Shown: positions 43,282 to 52,955, counted from the stretch's first letter. The stretch is 64,000 nt of DNA from Novosphingobium resinovorum (GCF_027922145.1 NZ_BSFC01000030.1:372001-436000), one strand, 5' to 3'. Notes: generated from the sequence alone by a model not told the origin. Numbers and translations: made by a program.

Positions 43282-44285
43282 CAGGCGATCTCCAGCCGGC
43301 TTTCCGCCTTGGCGATGAGGTTTTCGAACATGACGTGCTGGCGGCGCACCTGCTCGCGGCTGTCCACCTCCTCGACGTCCTGGATCCAGCGGTTGCCTTC
43401 GTATTCGCTGGAAAGCGTGCCTTCCCAGCCGCACTTCACCAGTTCGGGGATCACTTCGTCATAGGCGATCGTCGGGTCGGTGCAGTCCTGCGTCATGCCG
43501 TAGAACTTGGCCTGGATATGGCGGAAATAGGGGGCGTAGTCCTTGATCCGCCTGGGGTTCGCGTAAGGTGCATGGCGCAGCGTCTCGGCCATGGCGATCT
43601 CGGCCTTGTTGCCGCCCATCTTCACCGCGACTTCGTAGATCGTGTATTCGCACATGATCTTCTGTTCGTGCTGGTCGACGATGAACTGCGCGATTTCGGG
43701 GCGGGCGCCCTGCCGTTCGAACCGGGCGCGGAATTCGGGTGGGTAGTGCTTCATGAATACGCCCATGTCGGGCAGGATGCCGAGGTGCCTGGTGCCGAGG
43801 CGGTCGGCGACGTCGATCGTGCGCAGGATCCACGCATGTTCCAGATGCCAGGGCGCATGGACCTCGACGCCCATGTGGACGTCTAGCTGTTCGGCATAAG
43901 GCACGCACTTCTCGAGGATGTCGGGACGCACGAAGATCAGCACGCGCATGTTGCGGATGCCGAGGCGGTTGCAGAGCACGAGGTCGCGCCGGATGCTCTC
44001 GACCTGTTCCTCGTCGGACAGGACCTCGCCCTTGCGCAGCTTGGTGTCGAGGAACATGTCGTAGCAGGTGAAATGCGCGCCGTGACGGGCCAGCATGTCC
44101 TGCCACTCGCCCAGTTGCGCATCGGTGATGTTCGGGAACGTCGGCATGTTCTGCTCGGGCAGGATCTCGATGCCCGGTGCGCCGATCGACGCGGCGAAGG
44201 TGACGACGTCCTCCACGCTCATCCGGCCCAGGAACATCTCCTCCTGGAAACTGTAGAGGCTCACGCCCCGCTCAATCTTGGACAT
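43281..44285 (-). CDS. C-glycoside deglycosidase alpha subunit (TIM barrel, metal dependent)
   Basis: 334 residues of the xylose-isomerase-like TIM-barrel family. It begins MSKIERGVSLYSFQEE and matches DgpB/CarB-type subunits in many stretches: GIEILPEQNMPTFPN, GVEVHAPWHLEH, LGILPDMGVFMKHYPPEF, FRHIQAKFYGMTQD and LSSEYEGNRWIQDVEEVDS. Likely metal ligands are Glu141, Asp173, His256 and Glu294, with His143 next to the site. Characterised relatives break the C-C bond between a 3-keto sugar and a phenolic aglycone by beta-elimination, and some also cleave 3-keto O-glycosides. The substrate must first be oxidised at C3, which the GMC enzyme could do. Operators E and F lie upstream. Confidence 0.88.
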   Translation of the reverse strand: MSKIERGVSLYSFQEEMFLGRMSVEDVVTFAASIGAPGIEILPEQNMPTFPNITDAQLGEWQDMLARHGAHFTCYDMFLDTKLRKGEVLSDEEQVESIRRDLVLCNRLGIRNMRVLIFVRPDILEKCVPYAEQLDVHMGVEVHAPWHLEHAWILRTIDVADRLGTRHLGILPDMGVFMKHYPPEFRARFERQGARPEIAQFIVDQHEQKIMCEYTIYEVAVKMGGNKAEIAMAETLRHAPYANPRRIKDYAPYFRHIQAKFYGMTQDCTDPTIAYDEVIPELVKCGWEGTLSSEYEGNRWIQDVEEVDSREQVRRQHVMFENLIAKAESRLEIA

Positions 44286-44387
44286 TGTGGCCCCTTTCGA
44301 ATGGGCCGTTTCGCAGCGGCATACGAAAGCGCTTCCGGCCCGTGCGGCCCGTCGCTTCTCCCGGATACGCGGCGTTGCGGCCGTCTA

Positions 44388-44409
44388 TATTAGAATAGAA
44401 ATTCGTATT
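44388..44409. promoter_or_regulatory. palindromic operator copy E (deglycosidase promoter)
   Basis: Arms TATTAGAAT and ATTCGTATT flank AGAA. It lies about 100 bp upstream of the deglycosidase alpha start. Together with copy F it occupies the 306-bp divergent region 44286-44591. Confidence 0.6.
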
Positions 44410-44458
44410 TGGACTCGGATCGGGGCGCTGTCAATCTCTTGACGTCCCCCGAATCTAT

Positions 44459-44480
44459 AATTAGAAATATCGTTCTAATT
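44459..44480. promoter_or_regulatory. palindromic operator copy F (aromatic operon promoter)
   Basis: Arms AATTAGAAA and GTTCTAATT flank TATC. TTAGAA and TTCTAA are perfect inverted repeats. It lies 57 bp before the small leader frame at 44537 and serves the hydroxylase operon. Confidence 0.65.
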
Positions 44481-44536
44481 TACAAGCACCGGGCGCAAAG
44501 CTGCGCCGGTTCGGATCATGAGCCCGGGAGAGAAAC

Positions 44537-44599
44537 ATGCGGCCAATCGATGATACTGCCCATGGTACTGCAACGAGGGCGGGCGCCCGCCATGCATGA
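44537..44599 (+). CDS. possible 20-codon leader peptide
   Basis: ATG 44537 has GGGAGAG at ideal spacing, stronger than anything before the hydroxylase ATG. The frame runs 20 codons (starts MRPIDDTAHG) and its TGA (44597-44599) lies inside the first codons of the hydroxylase gene at 44592. Ribosomes ending here could restart on the hydroxylase. It may be a coupling leader or simply the ribosome-loading site. No attenuator stem was identified. Confidence 0.4.
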   Translation: MRPIDDTAHGTATRAGARHA

Positions 44600-45719
44600 C
44601 CTGAACGTCCTGATCATCGGCGGCGGCATCGGCGGCCTGTCCGCCGCGATCGCGCTCGGCCGCGCGGGCCACCGGCTGACGGTGATCGAGCGTGACCCGG
44701 AGTGGTCGGTCTACGGGGTAGGCATCATCCAGCAGGCCAACGTGGTGCGGGCCATGGACCAGCTCGGCGTGCTCGACGCATTCCTCGACGCGGCCTGCGG
44801 CTTCGATGCAGTGGAGATCTACCTGCCCTCCGGCGAGCGCGTCGCGCGGGTACCGGCGCCGAGCCTCGTGCCGGGCAAGCCCGCCAATGTCGGCATCGGC
44901 CGCCGCGCGCTGCAGAAGGTGCTCGGCGACAGCGCGAAGGCGCTTGGCGCGGCGATCCGGCTGGGCGTTACCGCGACTGTGCTTGAGGATGACGGCGCCG
45001 ATGATAGCGGAGGTGTGGCCGTCAGCTTCTCGGACGGCAGCGCGGAACGCTTCGACATCGTGGTGGGCGCCGACGGGGTCTATTCGCAGACGCGCGAGGC
45101 GATCCTGCCGGGCGCCGCCACCCCGGAATTCACCGGGCAGGGGGTGTGGCGCTACAACTTCCCGCGTCCCGCCGATCTTGATGCGCTGCATGTCTACAAC
45201 GGCCCCGTGGGTGTCGGCCTCGTGCCGATGAGTGCCGAGGGGATGTACCTCTTCGCGACCAGCCCCGAACCGGGCAATCCGCACTATCCTCGCGAGGGCC
45301 TTGCCGCCGCGATGCGCGGCAAGCTGGCGAATGCCGCACCGCAGATCCGGGCGCTGGCTGAGCAGATCACCGACGATGCGGGCGTGGTCTATCGCCCGCT
45401 GGAGGGGCTGATGGTCCACGGTCCCTGGCACAAGGGCCGCGTGGTGCTGCTCGGCGATGCGGTCCACGCGACGACGCCGCATCTGGGGCAGGGCGCCGGG
45501 ATGGCGATCGAGGATGCGCTCGTGCTCGCCGAGGAACTGGGCCGCAGCGACGCGCCGGAAGCCGCCTTCGCCGCCTACCGCGAGCGCCGCTACGAACGCT
45601 GCCGCTACATCGTCGAGAAGTCGCTGGAGATCTGCCACGGCCAGATCGGCAAAGGCCCGCAAGTCGACAACCACAAGGCCACCGCAGAGATGTTCGCGGT
45701 CGTCTCGCAAGCTATCTGA
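44592..45719 (+). CDS. FAD-dependent aromatic hydroxylase (PHBH/salicylate hydroxylase-like)
   Basis: 375 residues. Group A flavoprotein monooxygenase motifs: VLIIGGGIGGLSAAIALGRA for FAD, VVGADGVYSQTR (DG motif) and VVLLGDAVHATTPHLGQGAG (GD motif). It uses NAD(P)H and oxygen to hydroxylate a phenolic ring. First gene of a five-gene plus-strand operon for ring cleavage and ring-fission product hydrolysis. ATG 44592 fits the family start but has no clear Shine-Dalgarno of its own; an overlapping leader frame may deliver ribosomes. The substrate is probably the aglycone released by the glycosidases or deglycosidase. Confidence 0.88.
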   Translation: MHDLNVLIIGGGIGGLSAAIALGRAGHRLTVIERDPEWSVYGVGIIQQANVVRAMDQLGVLDAFLDAACGFDAVEIYLPSGERVARVPAPSLVPGKPANVGIGRRALQKVLGDSAKALGAAIRLGVTATVLEDDGADDSGGVAVSFSDGSAERFDIVVGADGVYSQTREAILPGAATPEFTGQGVWRYNFPRPADLDALHVYNGPVGVGLVPMSAEGMYLFATSPEPGNPHYPREGLAAAMRGKLANAAPQIRALAEQITDDAGVVYRPLEGLMVHGPWHKGRVVLLGDAVHATTPHLGQGAGMAIEDALVLAEELGRSDAPEAAFAAYRERRYERCRYIVEKSLEICHGQIGKGPQVDNHKATAEMFAVVSQAI

Positions 45720-45737
45720 TCAGGCAAGGACAGACCC

Positions 45738-46640
45738 ATGACCCGAGTGACCGAGATCCGTTATGTCGGATATGGCGTCGAGGATTTCGACGCCGAACGC
45801 GCTTTCTACACCAACGACTGGGGCCTCGTCGAAGTGGCCGGTGATGACCAGATGGCGTGGTTCAAGACCCACGGCCATGACGAGCATCACGTCGTGCGGT
45901 TGCACAAGTCGGACGCCAACCACGTCGAGGTGATCGCCTTCGCCGCCGACACCCGCGAGGATGTCGATACCCTGCACGACAAGGTCGCCCAGGCGGGCTG
46001 CCGGGTCGTCCATACCCCGCGCGATCTCGATGCGCCGGGCGGCGGCTACGGCTTCCGCTTCTTCTCGCCCGACGGCCTGCCCTTCGAGATTTCCGCCGAA
46101 GTCGCGCGCTCTGCCAAGCGGGCGATGGAGCGCTGGGAAGGCATGCCGGTGAAGATCAGCCACATCGTCGTCCACTCGCCCGACCATCAGGGGCTGGTGC
46201 GCTTCTTCACCGAGGTGCTGGGCTTCAAGGTGAGCGACTGGCTGGGCGACTTCATGTGCTTCCTGCGCTGCAACGAGGCGCACCACCGCGTCGCCATCCT
46301 GCCCGGACCGCCGTGCCTCGACCACGTCGCCTACGACATGCTGACGGTGGACGACATGTTCCGCGGTGCCCACCGCCTCAAGCAGCACGGCACCGACATT
46401 CGCTGGGGGCCGGGCCGGCACACGGCGGGCAACAACACCTTCAGCTACTTCGTGACGCCGGGCGGCTTCGCGGTCGAGTATACTTCCGAACTGGAGGACG
46501 TGGACTTCGAGAACCACGTCCACAAGGTCCACGTGCCCGCGCCGCTGGTCATGGACCAGTGGAGCATCGGCGTCGGCGGTCCCCAGACGATGCCGCACCC
46601 CAGGCCCGACGCGAAGCTGTTCCAGCCGGCGGAGGTGTGA
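45738..46640 (+). CDS. extradiol ring-cleavage dioxygenase (VOC type I)
   Basis: 300 residues, two VOC domains. The C-terminal domain carries the expected Fe(II) triad: His142 in ISHIVVHSPDH, His196 in CLDHVAYDML and Glu247 in FAVEYTSELED. The N-terminal domain (from IRYVGYGVEDFDAERAFYTN) is the non-catalytic copy. This is the layout of catechol 2,3-dioxygenase and 2,3-dihydroxybiphenyl 1,2-dioxygenase. It would open the diol ring made by the preceding hydroxylase, next to a hydroxyl group. AAGGA lies 7 nt before ATG. Exact substrate not readable. Confidence 0.9.
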   Translation: MTRVTEIRYVGYGVEDFDAERAFYTNDWGLVEVAGDDQMAWFKTHGHDEHHVVRLHKSDANHVEVIAFAADTREDVDTLHDKVAQAGCRVVHTPRDLDAPGGGYGFRFFSPDGLPFEISAEVARSAKRAMERWEGMPVKISHIVVHSPDHQGLVRFFTEVLGFKVSDWLGDFMCFLRCNEAHHRVAILPGPPCLDHVAYDMLTVDDMFRGAHRLKQHGTDIRWGPGRHTAGNNTFSYFVTPGGFAVEYTSELEDVDFENHVHKVHVPAPLVMDQWSIGVGGPQTMPHPRPDAKLFQPAEV

Positions 46641-46643
46641 CAG

Positions 46644-47801
46644 GTGGCCCTCTTCGAATACTTCCCGAACTACATCTGGAACCTCTCGGTCGCGATCGCG
46701 ATGGAATCGGGCGCGCAGCTCGGCGAGATCATCGACATGTGCAAGCCGATCCGCGACGCGGCCGACAGCGGCGCGGACGCGGGCACACCGCAGTTCATGA
46801 AGGCATGGGCGGCGATGGGCGACAAGCTGCTCGATCTCGCCGCCGAGGACGAGGCGAAGGGCTGCGCCTTCTCTGCCTCCAGCAAGCTGGAACGCGCCTC
46901 GCTCTACCTGATCACGGCGGAGCGCATGCAGGGCCACGGCGCACCGGGGCGCGAGGCGACTTACGCGAAGGCGCGCGAGGCGTTCGACCGCTCGACCGCG
47001 CTGGGCAAGCTGAACCGCGAGCGCGTCGAAATCCCGCTGGAACAGGGCACCATGCCCGCGTTGTTCACCCGCGCTCCCGGATCGGGCCGCAAGCCCGTGG
47101 TGGTGTTCTGCAACGGCCTCGATAGCTGCAAGGAGCTGCTCTACTGGACCCGGCTCCCTGAAGAACTGGCGCGGCGCGGCATCTCCACCCTTTGCGTCGA
47201 CCAGCCCGGCTCCGGCGAGGCGCTGCGCCTGCAGAGCCTGCCGGTCGACCCGCATTCCGAAAGCTGGGCGAGCAAGGCGGTGGACTGGCTGGAGCAGCAG
47301 CCCGAAGTCGATCCCGGGGCCATCGGCATGACCGGCATCTCGCTCGGCGGTCACTTCGCGCCGCGCGCCGTCGCCTACGAACCGCGCTTCGCCAGCGGCG
47401 CGGTCTGGGGCGCCAACCATAACTGGCGCGAGGTGCAGGACAAACGCATGTCGCGCGAGGGCGAGAACCCGGTGCCGCACTACTGGGCGCACGTCCACTG
47501 GGCCTTCGGGGCCGAGGGTCAGGAAGACTTCCTCGCCAAATCCGAGGCGATGAACCTCAACGGCCATATGGACGGCATCAGGGTTCCGTTCCTTGTTACC
47601 CATGGTGCGCAGGACCGCCAGATCAGCGTCGCCTACGCCGACGACCTTTATGACCAGCTCGTCAACTCGCCCCGGCGCCAGAAGGTGATCTTCACCCCGC
47701 GCGAAGGCGGCGTCGAGCACGTCGGCGCCGACAACATGGCCTATGGCCGCGACCTGATCTCCGACTGGTTCGCCGAAACGCTTGGAGGAGCAACCGCATG
47801 A
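46644..47801 (+). CDS. alpha/beta hydrolase, C-C hydrolase-like with helical N-terminal domain
   Basis: 385 residues. The first 125 are helical and form a cap-like N-terminal domain; then the alpha/beta core has HGY-like VVVFCNGLDSCKELLYW, nucleophile Ser233 in MTGISLGGHFAP, Asp324 in THGAQDRQI and His359 in GVEHVGADN. The layout resembles 2,6-dihydroxypseudooxynicotine hydrolase and related FrsA/DUF1100 enzymes, some of which split C-C bonds in beta-diketone-like aromatic ketones. Here it follows an extradiol dioxygenase, so hydrolysis of a ring-fission product or an aryl ketone side chain is plausible. GTG 46644 is 3 bp after the upstream stop; its own stop overlaps the next ATG. Confidence 0.85.
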   Translation: MALFEYFPNYIWNLSVAIAMESGAQLGEIIDMCKPIRDAADSGADAGTPQFMKAWAAMGDKLLDLAAEDEAKGCAFSASSKLERASLYLITAERMQGHGAPGREATYAKAREAFDRSTALGKLNRERVEIPLEQGTMPALFTRAPGSGRKPVVVFCNGLDSCKELLYWTRLPEELARRGISTLCVDQPGSGEALRLQSLPVDPHSESWASKAVDWLEQQPEVDPGAIGMTGISLGGHFAPRAVAYEPRFASGAVWGANHNWREVQDKRMSREGENPVPHYWAHVHWAFGAEGQEDFLAKSEAMNLNGHMDGIRVPFLVTHGAQDRQISVAYADDLYDQLVNSPRRQKVIFTPREGGVEHVGADNMAYGRDLISDWFAETLGGATA

Positions 47802-48604
47802 GCCCCCGTAGTGCCAACAGGCAGTTCATCGACCTCTCGATCACGCTGTGCAACGACGTGGTCAGCGACCCGCCGTTCCTCAAGCCCGAGATCACCTACC
47901 AGAACCACATGGACACGGCGGGCGAACTGGACATGTTCTTCCCCGGCGTCACCGCCAACGACACCCCCGACGGCGCCGGTTTCGCGGCCTCCGAATGGGT
48001 GAAGCTGACGACGCACAGCGGCACGCACCTCGACGCGCCCTACCATTTCCACCCGACCATGAACGGCAGGGACGGCGAGCCCGAACGCTCGATCACCATC
48101 GACGAAGTGCCGCTGGAATGGTGCTTCCAGCGCGGGGTGAAGCTGGACTTCCGCCACCTGCCGGACGGCCATGTGGTCACCGCCGCCGAAGTCGAGGCGG
48201 AACTCGCGCGGATCGGCCATGACCTGCAGCCGCTCGACATCGTTCTCGTCAACACGGCGGCGGGCAAGGCGCTCGGGCGGCCGGACTTCGTGAACGTCGG
48301 CTGCGGCATGGGCTACGAGGCGACGATGTACCTGACCGAGCGGGGTGTGCGCGTCACCGGCACCGACGCCTGGTCATGGGACGCGCCTTTCGCGCATACC
48401 GCGAAGAAAGTGCAGGAGACCGGCGACACCTCGCTGATCTGGGAGGGCCACAAGGCCGGGCGCGACATCGGCTACTGCCACCTCGAAAAGCTGCACAACC
48501 TTGAGGCATTGCCGCCGCACGGCTTCACCGTCAGCTGCTTCCCGCACAAGATCAAGGGCGCCTCGGCGGGCTGGACCCGCGCCGTCGCCATCATAGAGGA
48601 CTGA
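47798..48604 (+). CDS. cyclase-family (kynurenine-formamidase-like) metal hydrolase
   Basis: 268 residues. The signature HSGTHLDAPYHFHP gives the metal-binding His/Asp set of the cyclase superfamily (KynB, isatin hydrolase). FIDLSITLCNDVV at the start and SCFPHKIKGASAGWTRA at the end match the family frame. Members hydrolyse amides or lactone-like bonds, or act as dehydratases. In this operon it may open a lactone or hydrolyse an intermediate after ring cleavage. ATGA overlap with the alpha/beta hydrolase gene supports co-translation. Confidence 0.87.
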   Translation: MSPRSANRQFIDLSITLCNDVVSDPPFLKPEITYQNHMDTAGELDMFFPGVTANDTPDGAGFAASEWVKLTTHSGTHLDAPYHFHPTMNGRDGEPERSITIDEVPLEWCFQRGVKLDFRHLPDGHVVTAAEVEAELARIGHDLQPLDIVLVNTAAGKALGRPDFVNVGCGMGYEATMYLTERGVRVTGTDAWSWDAPFAHTAKKVQETGDTSLIWEGHKAGRDIGYCHLEKLHNLEALPPHGFTVSCFPHKIKGASAGWTRAVAIIED

Positions 48605-48611
48605 GCCCGCC

Positions 48612-49571
48612 ATGCGCCTCGCAACGCTTGCCGACGGGACGCCGGACGGCCGCCTCGTCGTGGTTTCGCACGACGGCGCGCGCTGCCTTGCGGCGTCAAT
48701 CCCCAACCTGCTGGGCGCGATGGAGGACTGGACGGGTGCGGAAGCGCTGCTGCGCGATCTTGCCGCCCGGCTCGCAGCGGGAGAGGGCGATCCGCTCGAC
48801 CCCCCGCTTCTGCGCGCGCCGCTCCCGCGTTCGTGGCAGTGGCTCGACGGTTCGGCATTCGGCACACACGGCGAACTCATGCAGATCGCCTTCAACCTGC
48901 CGCCTATCGAGACCGACCGTCCCCTGATGTACCAGGGCATGTCCGACCGTTTTCTCGGTCCCGCCGACCCGGCGGCGTTCCCCAGCGAAGCCGACGGCAT
49001 CGACTTCGAGGGCGAATTCGGCGTCATCGTCGATGCGGTGCCGATGGGGGTGACGCCGCAGCAGGCGCTCGGCCACATCCGGCTGGTGGTCCAGATCAAC
49101 GACTGGTCGCTGCGCGCGATCGCGCCGATCGAGATGAAGACCGGTTTCGGCTGGGTCCAGGCCAAGCCGGCCTGCTCGATGGCACCTTTCGCCGTCACGC
49201 CCGATGCGCTCGGCGCGGCATGGCGCGACGGGCGTGTCTGCATGGATCTGCAGATCGACTGGAACGGCAAGCGCTTCGGCCGGGCGAGCGGCGGCGCCAT
49301 GGACTTCGGCTTTCACGAACTTGTGGCCCACGCCGCTCGCACGCGCGATCTGGTCGCGGGCACGATCATCGGTTCGGGCACGGTGTCCAACCCGGATTAT
49401 GCAGAAGTCGGTTCCAGCTGCATCTCCGAAGTGCGGGCCATCGAGATGATCCGCGACGGCAAGCCCTCCACGCCGTTCATGGCCTATGGCGACAGGATTC
49501 GCATGGAAGCTCTGGCGGCGGACGGCGGTGCGCCATTCGGCGCGATAGACCAGACCGTCTCGCGCGTCTGA
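48612..49571 (+). CDS. fumarylacetoacetate hydrolase (FAH) family protein
   Basis: 319 residues. FAH-fold features: the acidic metal-binding motif IDFEGEFGVIVDAVPMG, QINDWSLRAIAPIEMKTGFG with the catalytic loop, and LVAGTIIGSGTVSNPD plus ISEVRAIEMI at the end. FAH enzymes hydrolyse C-C bonds of acyl-pyruvates or hydrate dienoates late in aromatic breakdown. It is the last gene of the operon started by the hydroxylase and follows the cyclase gene by 7 bp. The set hydroxylase, extradiol dioxygenase, hydrolase and FAH forms a complete logical meta-cleavage route, but the intermediates are inferred. Confidence 0.88.
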   Translation: MRLATLADGTPDGRLVVVSHDGARCLAASIPNLLGAMEDWTGAEALLRDLAARLAAGEGDPLDPPLLRAPLPRSWQWLDGSAFGTHGELMQIAFNLPPIETDRPLMYQGMSDRFLGPADPAAFPSEADGIDFEGEFGVIVDAVPMGVTPQQALGHIRLVVQINDWSLRAIAPIEMKTGFGWVQAKPACSMAPFAVTPDALGAAWRDGRVCMDLQIDWNGKRFGRASGGAMDFGFHELVAHAARTRDLVAGTIIGSGTVSNPDYAEVGSSCISEVRAIEMIRDGKPSTPFMAYGDRIRMEALAADGGAPFGAIDQTVSRV

Positions 49572-49600
49572 GGTACCTCCCTTTTCCGGTGCTGTAGGAG

Positions 49601-51103
<1,503 letters not shown>

Positions 51104-51160
51104 TGGGCATCTCTCCACGCGGCATTGAGGTCAGTTGACTTTGGGCAGATATTTTTCTTC

Positions 51161-51171
51161 TGGTAAGGCCA
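51161..51171. promoter_or_regulatory. GntR/FadR-type operator-like site 1 (glpK / glpD)
   Basis: TGGTAAGGCCA, an imperfect inverted repeat (TGG/CCA). It lies in the 171-bp divergent region between glpK and glpD. Near-identical sites stand before the ExuT-like, TonB receptor and manD genes. Confidence 0.6.
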
Positions 51172-51274
51172 ATCTACTACTCATATAGAGCACGGCGTCA
51201 ATCGCCCGAACGGGATGATGGTTAGGGCGTCGCTCGGCGGGAGCGCCGCGATGGCCCGTGAAAGAGGATGTCGA

Positions 51275-52822
51275 ATGCCTTCTTCGGACAGTTCCGTGCC
51301 GCTGGATACCGCTTGTGTGCCGTTGAGTGCCGCCGAGTGCACCTACGATCTGCTGGTCGTCGGTGGCGGCATCAACGGTGCGGGCATCGCCCGGGATGCG
51401 GCAGGGCGCGGACTTTCGGTGCTTCTGGTGGAGAAGGAGGACCTTGCGCAGCACACCTCTTCGGCCAGCACCAAGCTGATCCACGGCGGCCTGCGTTACC
51501 TCGAATATGGCGAATTCCGACTGGTCCGCGAGGCCCTGATCGAGCGCGAGCGGCTGCTGTCCATGGCCCCGCACATCATCTGGCCGCTGTCCTTCGTGCT
51601 GCCGCAAGTCAACAGCCCGCGCCCCGCCTGGCTGGTGCGGCTGGGGCTGTTTCTCTACGACCACCTCGGCGGTCGCAAGGTCCTCCCCGCCACCCGCACG
51701 ATCCCGCAGCTGGCCCGCGATCCGCGCGGTAACGGTCTGAAATCCGGCGCAAAAGCTTTCGTCTATTCGGACTGTTGGGTAGAGGACAGCCGCCTCGTCG
51801 TTCTCAACGCAATGGACGCAGAGGCGCGCGGCGCCCGCATCTGCACGCGCACCCGCCTCGTCTCCGCCGAGCGCTCCGACGGCCTCTGGACCGCGACGAT
51901 TTCGGATGCGCAAGGAAGGCATAACGTCCGCGCCCGAGCCCTCGTGAATGCCGCCGGTCCATGGGTCGCCGACGTGATCGCCCGCGTGCCCGATGGCCGC
52001 AGCGATCGCGGCGTCAGGCTGATCAAGGGCAGCCACATCGTCGTCCCGCGCCTTTACGAAGGCGACCATGCATTCCTGCTGCAAAACCCTGATAAACGGG
52101 TAGTTTTCGCGATCCCCTACCAGGGCGAATTCACCCTCGTCGGCACTACCGACGAAGCCTGGGACGAGGCCCCCGGCGCCGCCGCGATCTCCGAGGGAGA
52201 GACCCGCTACCTGCTCGACACCGTGGCCCGCTACTTCACCCGCCCGATCGGGGAGATTGATCTGGTCTGGAGCTACGCTGGCATCCGCCCGCTCTACGAC
52301 GACCGCGCCAGCAGCGCCTCGGCGGTCACCCGCGACTACGTGCTCGACCTCGATGCGGAGGACGGCCGCGCGCCGATGCTCAACATCTTCGGCGGCAAGA
52401 TCACCACTTATCGCAAGCTGGCGGAGCACGCGATGGAGAAGCTCGCCCCGCTCCTTTCGCCGCAATCCGGCGCCTGGACCAGCGGTGCGATCCTGCCCGG
52501 CGGCGACATGCCCGAAGCGGACTTCGAACGCTTCGCCGCGACCCTGATTGCCCAGCGCCCGGGCCTCCCCGCCGCCCTCCTTCGCCGCCTCGCCCGCGCC
52601 TACGGCACCCGCGTCGCCACCCTGCTCGGAGACGCGCGCGACGTGGCGGGACTCGGCCACCATTTCGGCGGCGACCTCTACGCCGCCGAGGTCGATTATC
52701 TGGCCCGCCACGAGTGGGCGCGGACCGGCCGCGACGTGCTGTTCCGGCGCTCCAAACTCGGCCTGAAACTCGACAAATCGGTCGAATCCGCGCTCGATGA
52801 ACACATTGCTGCATGGTCGTGA
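51275..52822 (+). CDS. glpD: aerobic glycerol-3-phosphate dehydrogenase
   Basis: 515 residues. FAD-binding YDLLVVGGGINGAGIARDAA, family signatures TSSASTKLIHGGLRYLEYGE and GSHIVVPRLYEGDHAFLLQN, and FGGKITTYRKLAEHAM in the C-terminal half. Membrane-associated enzyme that oxidises glycerol 3-phosphate to dihydroxyacetone phosphate and reduces quinone. ATG 51275 has GAGG 8 nt upstream and is where family similarity begins; a longer frame starts at 51215. Divergent from glpK with operator-like site 1 between them, so glycerol use seems to be co-regulated with the hexuronate genes downstream. Confidence 0.94.
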   Translation: MPSSDSSVPLDTACVPLSAAECTYDLLVVGGGINGAGIARDAAGRGLSVLLVEKEDLAQHTSSASTKLIHGGLRYLEYGEFRLVREALIERERLLSMAPHIIWPLSFVLPQVNSPRPAWLVRLGLFLYDHLGGRKVLPATRTIPQLARDPRGNGLKSGAKAFVYSDCWVEDSRLVVLNAMDAEARGARICTRTRLVSAERSDGLWTATISDAQGRHNVRARALVNAAGPWVADVIARVPDGRSDRGVRLIKGSHIVVPRLYEGDHAFLLQNPDKRVVFAIPYQGEFTLVGTTDEAWDEAPGAAAISEGETRYLLDTVARYFTRPIGEIDLVWSYAGIRPLYDDRASSASAVTRDYVLDLDAEDGRAPMLNIFGGKITTYRKLAEHAMEKLAPLLSPQSGAWTSGAILPGGDMPEADFERFAATLIAQRPGLPAALLRRLARAYGTRVATLLGDARDVAGLGHHFGGDLYAAEVDYLARHEWARTGRDVLFRRSKLGLKLDKSVESALDEHIAAWS

Positions 52823-52838
52823 TGTGGCCTGCCCAAAA

Positions 52839-52849
52839 TGGTAAGACCT
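52839..52849. promoter_or_regulatory. GntR/FadR-type operator-like site 2 (ExuT-like gene)
   Basis: TGGTAAGACCT, matching site 1 at 9 of 11 positions. It lies 113 bp before the transporter start and 69 bp before the leader frame. Confidence 0.55.
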
Positions 52850-52907
52850 CTCTGGACATGGCGGTTTTCCGCGACTAATCAACGATAAGAATCTTGGGAG
52901 ACAGAGC

Positions 52908-52955
52908 ATGAAGGCGGTCGGAATCCGGACGCGGGCCAGCGGAGCGAGGCAGTGA
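52908..52955 (+). CDS. possible 15-codon leader peptide before the transporter
   Basis: ATG 52908 follows GGGAGACAGAGC, a strong ribosome-binding site. The frame (starts MKAVGIRTRA) ends in a TGA that overlaps the transporter GTG as GTGA. The transporter has no good site of its own, so it is probably translated by re-initiation after this leader. Confidence 0.45.
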   Translation: MKAVGIRTRASGARQ

